Positions 28,248-37,867 are shown, numbered from the stretch's first letter. The stretch: DNA of 64,000 bases from JAGOBP01 sp046328575 (GCA_046328575.1 JAXLWI010000016.1:1-64000), one strand, 5' to 3'. Notes: generated by a model from the letters alone, not told the origin. Numbers and translations are program-made.

Positions 28248-30431
28248 ATGACCGATTCCTCGCTGCTCAAGCCAGGGCAGCCCGCCGGAACTGCGCCTAA
28301 CTTACCTTCTCTCACCACGACGATCAGCGGCGGTGTGGAGTTTACGGCCGAGCGCATTGCCGTCGGCGGTGATGTCATCGGCCGTGACAAGATTGTGCAA
28401 GGCTACTCCGCCGACGAAGTAAAAGACCTCCTTGAGCAAATCACTTCGACGCTGCAACCACAACCGTTTACTGGTCAGTGCCCCTACGTTGGTTTGCGGC
28501 CGTTCGCCGAAAGCGATGCCGATTTGTTTTTTGGCCGAGAAACCATCATCGCCGATCTGACGACGCGGCTGAAAACGACTCGCGCTTTATTCATCACCGG
28601 GCCGTCGGGCAGTGGCAAATCGTCGTTGGCGCGTGCGGGACTGATGGCTGGCTTGAAGCGCGGGGCGTTGCCCGGCAGCGAGCAGTGGCTGTATGAAGCG
28701 CTGAAACCAGGCCGCGATCCACTGGCGGAGTTGGCGCGTGTGGCGTCGAGCCTGACGGGGGCACTCAGTGCTGGAGAGGACATTCGCACGAAAGGCGCGG
28801 CTGATCCCGCCCTGTTAGCGAATTGGCTCGAAGTCGCGTTGAAAGACGATCGGAACCGGCGAGCCGTAATCTTGATCGATCAGTTTGAAGAGACGTTCAC
28901 GCAAGTCGCGCCTGAAGCCGATCGCGCCGCGTTCCTGAATCTGCTGACACAGGCCGCAACCGCGGAAGGCGGCCGGGTCTCGATCGTGTTCGCGATGCGA
29001 TCGGATTTTGTGTCCAACTGCGCGGCTTATCCGCACCTCAATGCGCTGCTCAATCACCAGTTCTGGCAATTAGGGGCCATGTCGCCCGATGAGTTGGTGA
29101 ACGCCATCGCACAGCCCGCGTTACGGGTTGGCTTGAAAATCGACCCGGACCTGATCGTGCAGATCATCGCCGATATGAAGAGCGAACCGCGCTCGCTGCC
29201 ACTGGTGCAGTTTGCACTGCGCGATCTGTTCGAGACGAGTCAGGCGGCTGGCGGTGTGATCGCGTTGAAGTTGGCGGATTACCTCAAAGGCGGCGGAATT
29301 CATCGGGCCTTGGCACGCCACGCCGATAGTTCTTTCGCGCAACTGAGCGAAGGCGAGCAAGCGATCGCGCGTGAGGTCTTCAGCGGCCTGGTTCAAATCG
29401 GGCGGGGCGCTGACCATACGCGGCGAACGGCCCTCGTCGATGAGCTGGTGCCGCAGGGTACTGACGTTGCTCAAGTGGTGGCGGTCGTCGGTAAGTTAGC
29501 CGATGCGCGCTTGATCATCACCGACGAACAGAGTGGTCGCGACACCGTGACACTGGCGCACGAAAAACTGATCGACGCGTGGCCGTGGCTAACCAAGCTA
29601 GTCAGCGAGCGGCGTGAAGCGCTGAATGTGCAGAATCGGATTGCGCAAGATGCGCAAGATTGGCTGCGCCTCAATCACGAGGCGGGAGTGTTGTATCGCG
29701 GTGTAAAGTTGGATCAAGCTCTGAACTGGCAGACCCAGTTTCCCGCTTTGGTGCATGGCCCGTCGCAAGACTTCCTGCGCGCCAGCCTTGATGAGCGTAC
29801 GCGCGAACGCCAGCGCGAACGCAGTCGGCAGCAGGCGCGACGCCTCACCGTCGGCTTGAGCGCCTTGGCGGTTTTGCTGATTTTCTGGCTGATCCAGCCG
29901 CCGCTCGATCATGAGGTGCGTCGTCAGCGCGCTCTGAGCATGAATCCACTGAAGAACATTGAGCCGTTAGCGTTGCAAGTGGATGTCGGCCCGGTGACTA
30001 ATCAACAGTATCGTTGGTGTGTACAGGCTGAGTATTGCATTGCGCCCGCACCACAATTTAGCACATATACCGCAACCGACGACGACAACGACGATCAACC
30101 GGTGACCGGTGTGGATGCGCTTCAAGCCGTGCGCTATTGTGAGTGGCTGAAACGCCGATTACCGACGATTAAAGACTGGCGGGTTTTACTGCAATTCATC
30201 ACTGAGCATGTGTCCGCTGGAATTCAACTGCCGGTCGAAGATAATTTAGAATGGACCGCTTCGGATTATCCTAAACAAGCGACGTGGGATGGGAGCCTGG
30301 AACACTTGCCCGATCGGCTGATTTTAGTCGATTCGACGCCATCACGAATCCAGTCGCCGGATGTCCACGCCTCGCCCAGTTTTCGCAATCAGCAAACGGG
30401 TTTTCGGTGCGTACAAAGTATCGTCAAGTGA
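28248..30431 (+). CDS. STAND ATPase with transmembrane helix and FGE/C-type-lectin-like C terminus
   Basis: The 727-residue protein has four parts. (1) A Gly-rich tag at 26-49 (ISGGVEFTAERIAVGGDVIG then RDKI). (2) A novel-STAND ATPase at about 75-450: CPYVGLRPFAESDADLFFGR, Walker A GPSGSGKSS at 118-126, Walker B AVILIDQFEE with D211 and E214-E215, a sensor arginine in FAMRSDF, and a winged-helix-like end (LAHEKLIDAWPW). (3) A basic, Arg-rich coil and a membrane helix at 533-550. (4) A short FGE-sulfatase-like domain at about 577-727: PVTNQQYRWCV, PVTGVDALQAVRYCEWLKRR, LPTIKDW, LEWTASDY and QTGFRCVQS. The fold suggests ligand recognition rather than catalysis. STAND proteins oligomerise when the sensor is engaged. 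Confidence 0.85.
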   Translation: MTDSSLLKPGQPAGTAPNLPSLTTTISGGVEFTAERIAVGGDVIGRDKIVQGYSADEVKDLLEQITSTLQPQPFTGQCPYVGLRPFAESDADLFFGRETIIADLTTRLKTTRALFITGPSGSGKSSLARAGLMAGLKRGALPGSEQWLYEALKPGRDPLAELARVASSLTGALSAGEDIRTKGAADPALLANWLEVALKDDRNRRAVILIDQFEETFTQVAPEADRAAFLNLLTQAATAEGGRVSIVFAMRSDFVSNCAAYPHLNALLNHQFWQLGAMSPDELVNAIAQPALRVGLKIDPDLIVQIIADMKSEPRSLPLVQFALRDLFETSQAAGGVIALKLADYLKGGGIHRALARHADSSFAQLSEGEQAIAREVFSGLVQIGRGADHTRRTALVDELVPQGTDVAQVVAVVGKLADARLIITDEQSGRDTVTLAHEKLIDAWPWLTKLVSERREALNVQNRIAQDAQDWLRLNHEAGVLYRGVKLDQALNWQTQFPALVHGPSQDFLRASLDERTRERQRERSRQQARRLTVGLSALAVLLIFWLIQPPLDHEVRRQRALSMNPLKNIEPLALQVDVGPVTNQQYRWCVQAEYCIAPAPQFSTYTATDDDNDDQPVTGVDALQAVRYCEWLKRRLPTIKDWRVLLQFITEHVSAGIQLPVEDNLEWTASDYPKQATWDGSLEHLPDRLILVDSTPSRIQSPDVHASPSFRNQQTGFRCVQSIVK

Positions 30432-30508
30432 ACGGGACGGCGCAATCAGCTGCGATGTCCTGACGCGACTATGGGCTGAAGTGGTTGTGTCTGATAAGGA
30501 GCAAACTC

Positions 30509-31111
30509 ATGGCACGTTCTCCCAAGCAAAACTTCAAGCACGAACAGAACTTGACGGTCTACAGTAAGAAGCACAAAGACACGGCGGGCAATCGGTGGTC
30601 GCTGCGGTTGTATGGTGCGCCACAGTCGGTCAATGCGCTGTTGACCAAAGGCCAGATCAACTACCAGGCCGTGCCGCTTTCGAAAGATGCCGCGCAAGCG
30701 GAATACGATCGCAACTACGTCGAGTATCAAAAGTTCATCGATGGACGGCGCGAGCAAGTTGCCAAGGCCCTAAATCCCGATTTGCCTGCGCGCAAACTCA
30801 AGGCGAGCTTGACCAAACTTAAAGCCACCGGCCCGTATCGAATTGAATTCCACATCGATCCGGATCTATCCGATCCGGACACCTACAGCCTGGGCACCGA
30901 TCAAAACTGTGCCGGGCGGATCGACTACGCTGCTAACCTGGGCACAGTTAAAGTCACGATCGAAGGCCCCGGCCCGACAATTGAATCGACCGGCGTGGGT
31001 GAAACGTTGTGGGTTCAAAGCAACTTCCCGGCGGTGTGGCGCATCACTGTTTCCAAAGCTACCGGGCAGCCCAGCTATACCCTCACGGGCAGCATCGTCG
31101 TGTTGGAATGA
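30509..31111 (+). CDS. Hypothetical protein between the two STAND genes
   Basis: This 200-residue soluble protein has an AAGGAG site before ATG at 30509, 77 bases after the first STAND stop. The first third is basic (MARSPKQNFKHEQNL, SKKHKDTAGNRW). A helical, charged centre (about 55-105: KDAAQAEYDRNYVEYQKFID, REQVAKALNPDL) is followed by a beta-rich C-terminal domain of about 90 residues (YRIEFHIDPDLSDPDTYSLG, VKVTIEGPG, WRITVSKAT, YTLTGSIVVLE) that looks like an immunoglobulin-like or jelly-roll sandwich. No signal peptide, cysteine pair or known catalytic motif is seen. Its position makes it a candidate partner or effector of the STAND proteins. Confidence 0.65.
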   Translation: MARSPKQNFKHEQNLTVYSKKHKDTAGNRWSLRLYGAPQSVNALLTKGQINYQAVPLSKDAAQAEYDRNYVEYQKFIDGRREQVAKALNPDLPARKLKASLTKLKATGPYRIEFHIDPDLSDPDTYSLGTDQNCAGRIDYAANLGTVKVTIEGPGPTIESTGVGETLWVQSNFPAVWRITVSKATGQPSYTLTGSIVVLE

Positions 31112-31162
31112 TCGCCGTGAGCGGTCAGTGACGTGCAGTGAATCATCGTCTCGATCGGATGA

Positions 31163-31191
31163 CAGGCCGCAGTCTCATGCTCTGCGGCCTG
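31163..31191 (+). terminator. Hairpin between the small gene and the second STAND gene
   Basis: CAGGCCGCAG and CTGCGGCCTG form a perfect 10-bp stem with a 9-base loop. There is no T run, so termination may be partial. The promoter of the second STAND gene follows directly. Confidence 0.55.
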
Positions 31192-31197
31192 TTGGCG

Positions 31198-31206
31198 TGT
31201 TATAAT
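31198..31206 (+). promoter_or_regulatory. Extended -10 promoter of the WD40 STAND gene
   Basis: TGTTATAAT is a perfect extended -10 box 45 bases before the start, with a strong GGGAGGAG ribosome site between. No good -35 is present. The gene can therefore be expressed on its own. Confidence 0.55.
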
Positions 31207-31250
31207 GCACCGCAAGCCAAGCAGACCTCATCGTATCTTGGGAGGAGACG

Positions 31251-34200
31251 ATGACGGATCCTCAGCAATCCGAGACCGAAGCAGTTCCTCCAAGTCAATC
31301 GACCGCAACCATCAGCGGCGGCGTAGCTATCGAAGCCGATCAGGTTTCGATCGGTGGCGATGTCGTCGGCCGCGATAAGATCGTGTCGTATCAAGGCTAC
31401 ACCGCCGCTGAAGTCCGCACGTTACTCGATCAGATCTCGACCACCTTTCAGCCCCGGCCGTTTGATGGCCGCTGCCCTTACCTCGGTCTAGTCAGCTATG
31501 ACGAAGACTCCGCCGATCTGTTCTTCGGGCGTGAAGCGGTAATTCACGAATTAATCTCGCGAGTCAAAGACTCGCGCTGGGTGTTTGTCACCGGTCCGTC
31601 GGGGAGCGGCAAATCGTCGTTGGTACGGGCTGGTCTGATCTACAACTTGAAGCACACGGCTTTGCCAGATAGCGATCGTTGGTTGTATGAAGCGTTGAAG
31701 CCGGGCCGCGATCCGTTGGCCGAGTTGGCGCGCGTGGCGTCGAGTCTGGCCGGAAACCTCAACGCCGGCGACGACATCCGCACGAAGGGCGCGACCGATC
31801 CAACGATCTTGTCGCAATGGGTTGAGATCGCGCTGAAAGACAAGCGGGATCGCCGCGCCGTGATCCTCGTCGATCAATTTGAGGAGACGTTCACGCAGAT
31901 TGCGCGCGAAGCCGATCGACTGGCATTCCTGAACTTGCTGACCTACGCGGCAACCAACGAAAACGGGCGGACCACGATCGTGTTCGCCATGCGATCGGAC
32001 TTTGTGTCGAACTGCGCGGCTTATCCGCAGTTGAATGACTTGCTCAATCAACAGTTCTTACAGGTTGGTGCGATGACGCCCGCCGAACTGGTCAGCGCCA
32101 TCGCGCAGCCCGCGCTGCGTGTCGGCTTGAAAGTTGAACCAGAGTTGGTGGCACAGATCATCGCGGATATGAAGGGCGAACCGGGTGCGCTGCCGCTGGT
32201 GCAGTTTGCGCTGCGTGATCTGTTCGACGCACAGCAGGCTAAAGGCGGCATCATCGCGTTGACGCTTAAGGATTATCTGGAGCGGGGCGGCATTCACAAA
32301 GCGCTGGAACGGCATGCCGATAGTTCTTTTGCTCAACTTGACGAGGCCGAACAAGCGATCGCGCGCGAGGTCTTTGGTGGCTTGATTCAGGTGGGCCGCG
32401 GCGCAGACGACACGCGACGCACCGCGCTGTTTGACGAATTAGTGCCAGCCGGCATCGCGCCGTCGCAAGTGACCGCCGTGGTGGGCAAGCTGGCGGATGC
32501 GCGCTTGATCATCACCGACGAGCGCGATGGTCACGACATCGTCACGATCGCGCACGAGAAACTCATCGACGCGTGGCCGTGGCTGCGCCGTTTGGTCAAT
32601 GACAATCGGGACGCGATCGAGTTGCAGAACCAGATCGCCGAAGATGCCGTCGAATGGGCCAAGCAGCAGCGCGACACCAGTTACTTGTATGTCGGCGCGC
32701 GGCTGGCGAATGCGCGCGAGCAATTGGCGTCAAAGAAGATTGTGTTGAATGGTTTGGCGCAGGCGTTTGTCAACGCGGGCGTGGAGGCTGAGACACTCAA
32801 TCGGCAGCGTGAATCTGCACGGATTGAAAAAGAACTTGACGATGCGCGGAAACTGGCCGAATCGGAAAAGCAGCGGGCGGAGGAGCAAACCCGATCGGCG
32901 GTACGGTTGCGACAACGTGCCATGTATCTGATCGGCGCGTTGGGCGTTGCGGTATTGCTCGGCATTGCAGCGGGCGTGTTTGGCGTGCAGTCGAATCAAA
33001 ATGCCGAGTCGGCCAGGCGCAGCGCGGCGACAGCCGAAGCCGCGAGCACGTTGGCCGTCGCCAATGCCAGCACGGCCGTGGCCGTTGAGGGCATTCGCGC
33101 CACAGCGGAGAGCAACGCTAACGCACAGCGCGATGAAGCTCAGCGGCAAAGCCGTATCTCATTGGTCCGCGAATTAGCGGCGAAATCGACTAATCAGGTC
33201 CAGCACAACGGCGACATCGGGTTATTGCTGGCCGTTGAGGCGGTGAAGTTAGCCGATCGACTTGGACCTAACACGGTGCCTGAAGCGGCCGCCGCGTTGT
33301 ATGAGGCTTTATCGACCGCGAATTTCGATCGAGTCTTGCGTTGGCATGCCAGTCGGTTGACGGTCGTGGCGTTCAGCCCGGATAGTTCACTGATCCTGAC
33401 GGGTGATGTCGACGGTCAACTGCGCCTGTGGCACATCGACGGCACTGAAGCGGCAACGTTGACGGGGTTGTCAAGTGAGATTCGGTCGGCGGCGTTCAGT
33501 CCCAATGGGCAGTTCTTTGTGACCGGCAGTGCTGATAACAAAGTACAGTTATGGCGCAGCGATGGAACTCTAGTTTCGACGCTGGGCGAGCTGGGCAGCA
33601 GCGTGAATTGGGTTGAATTCAGCCCGAACGGCCAGCTCATCGTCGCGGCTGATGCGGACGGCAATGCCTTTGTGTGGCGACCAGACGGCGCCCAAGTCGG
33701 CGCTTTCAACGACCATAGCGACGGAATTAACTCGGCGCATTTCAATCGGGATGGATCGCTGATCGTCACTGCCAGTTCCGATCGGACAGCCCGTGTTTGG
33801 AAGCCCGATGGAACGCCCGTAGTCGAGTTGAAGGCCCACACGGCCAACGTGTATTCGGCTGTTTTCAGCCCAGATGGGCAGCGCATCCTCACCGCAGGGT
33901 GGGACAACACCGCGCGCTTGTGGACTCTAAACGGTGAACTGTTGACAACTTTGACAGGGCATGCCGATGCGCTCAATGTGGCTGCATTTAGTCCGGATGG
34001 GTCGCTCATCTTAACGGCCAGCGAAGATGGCACAGCCCGGCTGTGGCGAGCCGATGGTACGCCCGTGGCGACGCTGGCCGGTCACACCAGCTTCATCAAC
34101 GCCGCCGTTTTCAGCCCTGATGGCTCGCTCATCGTTACAGCCAGTTCGGATGATACGGCGCGCGTGTGGCGAGCCGACGGCACGTTTGTGACCGCATTGC

Positions 34201-35463
34201 GCGGGCACAGCCAAGATGTCAGTCGGGTGGCGTTTAGTCCGGACGGTCAATGGATCGCGACCGGCAGTGACGATAAAACCGTGCGGTTGTGGAAAGTCGA
34301 TCGGTTGTTTAACTCAACGTTGAATGGTCACACCGATTGGGTTAACGTAGTGGCTTACAGCCCCGATGGCGCTTCGATCTTGACGGCCAGCGATGACAGC
34401 ACGGCGCGCTTGTGGGATAAAGACGGTCGCTTGCTGCAGGTGCTCAGCGGTCATACATCCGTCATCCGATGGGCGGCGTTCAGCCAGGACGGTTCGCGTA
34501 TCGTCACGGCCAGTCAGGACGGCTCGGCGCGGCTCTGGAAAAGCGATGGTACGTTCATCAACGTCTTCGATGGCAGCCAGGAATTCTCTTGGGCCGCGTG
34601 TCTCAGCCCGGATGGCACGCACCTCGTGACACGCAACGACAATGGCCCGGCGCACCTATCACGTGACGACGGCACGCTATTAGCTGAGTTAGACACGCCG
34701 CCTGGCACGAACTTAGTCGATTGCTTTAGCCCGGATGGCAAGTTGCTAGCCGCGCCTGACTCAAGCCTGATCAATGCGCGTGTCTGGCAAGCCGATGGCA
34801 AACAAGTTGCCACGCTGACGGGACACACCGCCGCCATCAACAGCGTGCAATTCAGTCCCGATGGCTCACAACTCGTCACGGCGAGCAATGATGGGACCGC
34901 GCGCCTTTGGCGTACCGATGGCACGCTCATTCGATCGCTTAGCGTCAACACGGCCACACTCAGTTCAGCCATGTTCAGCGCGGACGGACAGCGAATCATC
35001 ACTTTTCACGAGGATGGTCTGACACGTATCTGGTCAACGACCGGAACACTTGTGGCTGAGTTGCCCGGTTTCTCTGCGCCGTTTGCCGTCAATGCCAAGG
35101 CACAAGTGATTTTGACGGCTGTTGGCGGTCAGGATATTCACCTCTGGCACGACGACGGAACGCCGATGAGTACGTTTACGTCCACCCTGCCGGCTGGCCT
35201 GTCCAGTCTGGCTTTCAGCCGCGATGGACGCACGCTGTTGTTGGGTGGCAGTGACGGCAGATGCAATTATGGGATACGGCGCAAGGCCGTTTGATGGGTG
35301 CGCTAACCGGCCACACCGATCAGGTTTGGTCGGCCAGCTCAACGCCGATGGCTCACGTGTAGCCACCGCGAGCCGGGATGGCACTACGCGCCTGTGGCCG
35401 GTGTTCGGCGATGTCGAAGCGATGGCGGCCGAAGCGCAACGCAGAGTGGGGCGTCCGTTGTAA
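31251..35463 (+). CDS. STAND ATPase with transmembrane helix and 17 WD40 blades (frame breaks near the end)
   Basis: The product is about 1404 residues. It shares with the 28,248 gene the Gly-rich tag (ISGGVAIEADQVSIGGDVVG then RDKI, 21-44) and the STAND ATPase: CPYLGLVSYDEDSADLFFGR, Walker A GPSGSGKSS at 115-123, AVILVDQFEE, FAMRSDF, AHEKLIDAWPWL. A coiled coil at about 520-555, a membrane helix at about 557-578 and an Ala-rich coil precede the WD40 region from about 694. I count 17 blades of the type FSPDGSLIVTASSDDTARVW. After residue 1340 the frame is lost at about 35,262 and again near 35,338 (one base each); beyond them the last one and a half blades and a stop at 35,463 are clear. Confidence 0.88.
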
Positions 35464-35532
35464 TGACGACGAATGTCTAACGTGGCTGGGAATGCCTTGC
35501 AGTGCGGTGCCATAAGCCACCTTTGAAACTCG

Positions 35533-35541
35533 TGTTATAAT
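35533..35541 (+). promoter_or_regulatory. Extended -10 promoter of rocD
   Basis: TGTTATAAT lies 146 bases before the rocD start. The long transcribed leader contains two stem-loops (next entry). Confidence 0.5.
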
Positions 35542-35557
35542 CAAATTAGAAAAGATT

Positions 35558-35653
35558 CATGGCGCGTGGCGCGCCAACTCACCGGTTGCTCCGCGCCATG
35601 ATGAGCATACAGATGTCATTGCGATCAGCTGCGGCTTGGCGCAATGACATTTT
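35558..35653 (+). promoter_or_regulatory. Structured rocD leader with terminator-like second hairpin
   Basis: Stem 1 pairs CATGGCGCG (35558) with CGCGCCATG (35592). Stem 2 pairs ATGTCATTGCG (35613) with CGCAATGACAT (35640) and is followed by TTTTCG, the shape of an intrinsic terminator inside the leader. Such an arrangement could attenuate rocD. Alternatively stem 2 is a copy of the dispersed GTCATTGCGA repeat. No known riboswitch is recognised. Confidence 0.45.
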
Positions 35654-35686
35654 CGTTCTGTAGCCGCCATAACCCAAAGGAGCGCC

Positions 35687-36894
35687 ATGCACACTCAGGA
35701 CTACATCGATCTCGAGAATCAATACAACGCCCACAACTATCATCCGTTGGATGTGGTGATTGAAAAGGCCGAAGGGGTTTGGGTCACTGACGTTGAAGGC
35801 AAGAAGTATCTGGACTTTTTATCAGCATATTCAGCCGTGAATCAAGGTCACAATCATCCGCGCATTGTCAAAGCGATGATCGATCAACTGGGCAAAGTGG
35901 CGCTGACTTCGCGCGCGTTTCGCAACAATCAATTGCCGCTGCTGGCGAAAGAACTGTGCGAACTTACCGGCTACGAGATGATGCTGCCCATGAACTCCGG
36001 CGCCGAGGCGGTGGAGACGGCACTGAAAGCCGCGCGCAAGTGGGGGTACACCGTGAAGGGCGTGCCCGATGGCGAACACGGCCAGGCGGAGATCATCGCG
36101 TGCGCGGATAACTTCCACGGGCGCACAATCTCGATCGTGGCGATGAGCACGGAACCCCAATACCGATCGGGCTTCGGACCTTTCACGCCCGGTTTCAAGA
36201 CCGTGCCGTATGGCGATGCCAAAGCGCTGGCGGAGGCGATCACGCCCAACACGGTGGCGTTCATCATCGAACCGATTCAGGGCGAAGCCGGGGTCAAACT
36301 TCCGCCCGATGGCTATCTGCGCGAAGCGTATGAGATTTGCCGGAAGAACAACGTGCTCTTTATCGCCGACGAAATCCAATCGGGGCTGGGACGAGCCGGA
36401 AAATTGTTCGCACATGAGTGGGAGGCATCAAGGCCGACGTCGTCATCATCGGCAAGGCGCTGTCCGGCGGACTGTACCCGGTGAGCGCGGTGCTATCGAG
36501 CAAGAGGTGCTGGGCGTCTTCAAGCCCGGCGATCATGGTTCGACCTTCGGCGGCAATCCGTTGGCCTGCGCTGTGGCGCGCGAGGCGCTGCGTGCTGCAA
36601 GATGAAAACCTGATCGAGCGGTCGCGTGACTTGGGCGAGTATTTCAAGGGCCGCATTCAGCGCATCGAAAGCCCGCACATCAAAGAAGTGCGCGGGCGCG
36701 GCCTGTTCATCGGCGTTGAGTTACAGCCCGAAGCGGGTGGGGCGCGGCATTTCTGTGAAGCATTGAAAGAGCGCGGATTGTTGTGTAAAGAAACGCACCA
36801 GCACACCATCCGCTTTGCGCCGCCGCTGATTATCACTAAGGACGAAATCGATTGGGCGGTAGGTCACATCGAAGAAGTCCTGATGAACAATTAG
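35687..36894 (+). CDS. rocD: Ornithine aminotransferase, with three frame breaks
   Basis: A strong AAAGGAG site precedes ATG. The first 240 residues are intact: HNYHPLDVVIEKAEGVWVTD, SAYSAVNQGHNHPRI, SGAEAVETALKAARKWGY, NFHGRTIS and IEPIQGEAGV, all typical of ornithine--oxo-acid transaminase (class-III PLP enzyme converting ornithine to glutamate semialdehyde). The frame then slips at about 36,418, 36,505 and 36,592. The other frames restore KADVVIIGKALSGGLYPVSA with the PLP lysine, GSTFGGNPLACAVA and the C terminus DEIDWAVGHIEEVLMNN. The breaks are small losses such as GGG to GG and are probably consensus errors. The last codons lie in a repeat. Confidence 0.9.
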
Positions 36895-36977
36895 CAAGTA
36901 ACAATTAGCAAAGAACAAGTAACAAGGTACTGCTTGCATGGTTCATTGTTCATTGTTCATTGCACATTGTTAATTGC
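36895..36977. repeat. Word-like inverted repeat (GAACAATTAGCAA / TTGTTCATTG family)
   Basis: CAAGTAACAATTAGCAAAG and relatives on the left face TTCATTGTTCATTGTTCATTG and CACATTGTTAATTG on the right, giving an inverted low-complexity block. The rocD stop lies inside its left arm. Related words occur near 4.2, 7.7, 8.6, 39.7 and 48.7 kb. Confidence 0.65.
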
Positions 36978-37030
36978 TGATTTATACTTGCGGCACGGCG
37001 GGGGAAAGTCAACCTTTTCGGAGGCAGAGC

Positions 37031-37771
37031 ATGGCAACTCGCATGGCGCGCTACGATGTGCGCAATGACGGCATCGGTCCATACGCCGTGTTTTACTGCG
37101 ATCGCTGTTCGCGCGAGTATCGCAGTCAACCAGACGTCAAGACCACGATCACCAAAGATGTGGGCCGCAATGTCTTGGGCAGTTTCCTGCGCAACATCCC
37201 GCTGGTGGGCGGGGCGGTGGCGAACAGCGTCGAGAATGATAATCCCCGCTATCAGTATTCGATGAACGAAGCGCAGGTGCAGGCGGCGTGGGATCAGGTC
37301 GCCGATGTCTTTCATGAATGTCCGACGTGTCATCAGTTGGTCTGCAATTCCGATTGGGATTCGCAAGCCGGATATTGTTCCGATGATTCCCCGCGCCGAG
37401 GCGAGATCGCTGAAGCACAGGCGCAGCAAGCGGCCGGTGTGATGAAGGGCCTGGCGAGTGCGTTTGGGTTGGGTGATGCGTTGAAGAGCGTCGGTGATGC
37501 AGCCAAACAGGCCACAGCGATGTCGGCGCGCTGCCCCAAAGATGGCACACTGGCGAAGCCCGGCACCAAGTTCTGTCCCGAGTGCGGCGCGGAAATGATT
37601 CAGCCTGCGATCGATGCGTGTCACAAGTGCGGGACGCCGGCGGCCGGAGCCAAGTTTTGCCCGAACTGTGGCACGAAGATCGAACGGGCAGCGGCTTCGA
37701 CTAACTGCCCCAGCTGTGGCACGGATGCGAAGGGCGCGAAATTCTGTCCTGAGTGCGGCACGAAGATTTAG
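37031..37771 (+). CDS. Multi-zinc-ribbon protein
   Basis: GGAGG precedes ATG at 37031. The 246-residue protein starts with FYCDRCSREY and a glycine-containing amphipathic stretch (LGSFLRNIPLVGGAVANSVE). It then has HECPTCHQLVCN (about 97-108), a spaced cysteine (GYCSDD), an Ala/Gln linker, and three C-terminal double-cysteine ribbons: CPKDG...FCPECG, CHKCG...FCPNCG and CPSCG...FCPECG. Zinc ribbons of this kind (DZR-type) commonly act as binding modules. No catalytic domain is present, so its partner is unknown. Confidence 0.85.
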   Translation: MATRMARYDVRNDGIGPYAVFYCDRCSREYRSQPDVKTTITKDVGRNVLGSFLRNIPLVGGAVANSVENDNPRYQYSMNEAQVQAAWDQVADVFHECPTCHQLVCNSDWDSQAGYCSDDSPRRGEIAEAQAQQAAGVMKGLASAFGLGDALKSVGDAAKQATAMSARCPKDGTLAKPGTKFCPECGAEMIQPAIDACHKCGTPAAGAKFCPNCGTKIERAAASTNCPSCGTDAKGAKFCPECGTKI

Positions 37772-37834
37772 GACACTGAGCCTGGCACGGCACGCCAGAG
37801 CAAGTGTTTGCGCGGATATCCGCGGATGAAAACA

Positions 37835-37867
37835 AAGTCCCACGCTGGTTGTGGGACTTGTTGTTTC
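37835..37867 (+). terminator. Terminator after the zinc-ribbon gene
   Basis: AAGTCCCAC and GTGGGACTT form a perfect 9-bp stem with a 7-base loop, followed by GTTGTTTC. Confidence 0.8.

Noticed and set aside
28248..30431. Catalytic formylglycine-generating enzyme
   Set aside because: The C-terminal domain is about half the normal length and I cannot find the paired active-site cysteines in their usual context.
36950..37843. 297-residue minus-strand frame
   Set aside because: It is the antisense shadow of the zinc-ribbon gene, which has repeated CxxC motifs and a strong ribosome site.
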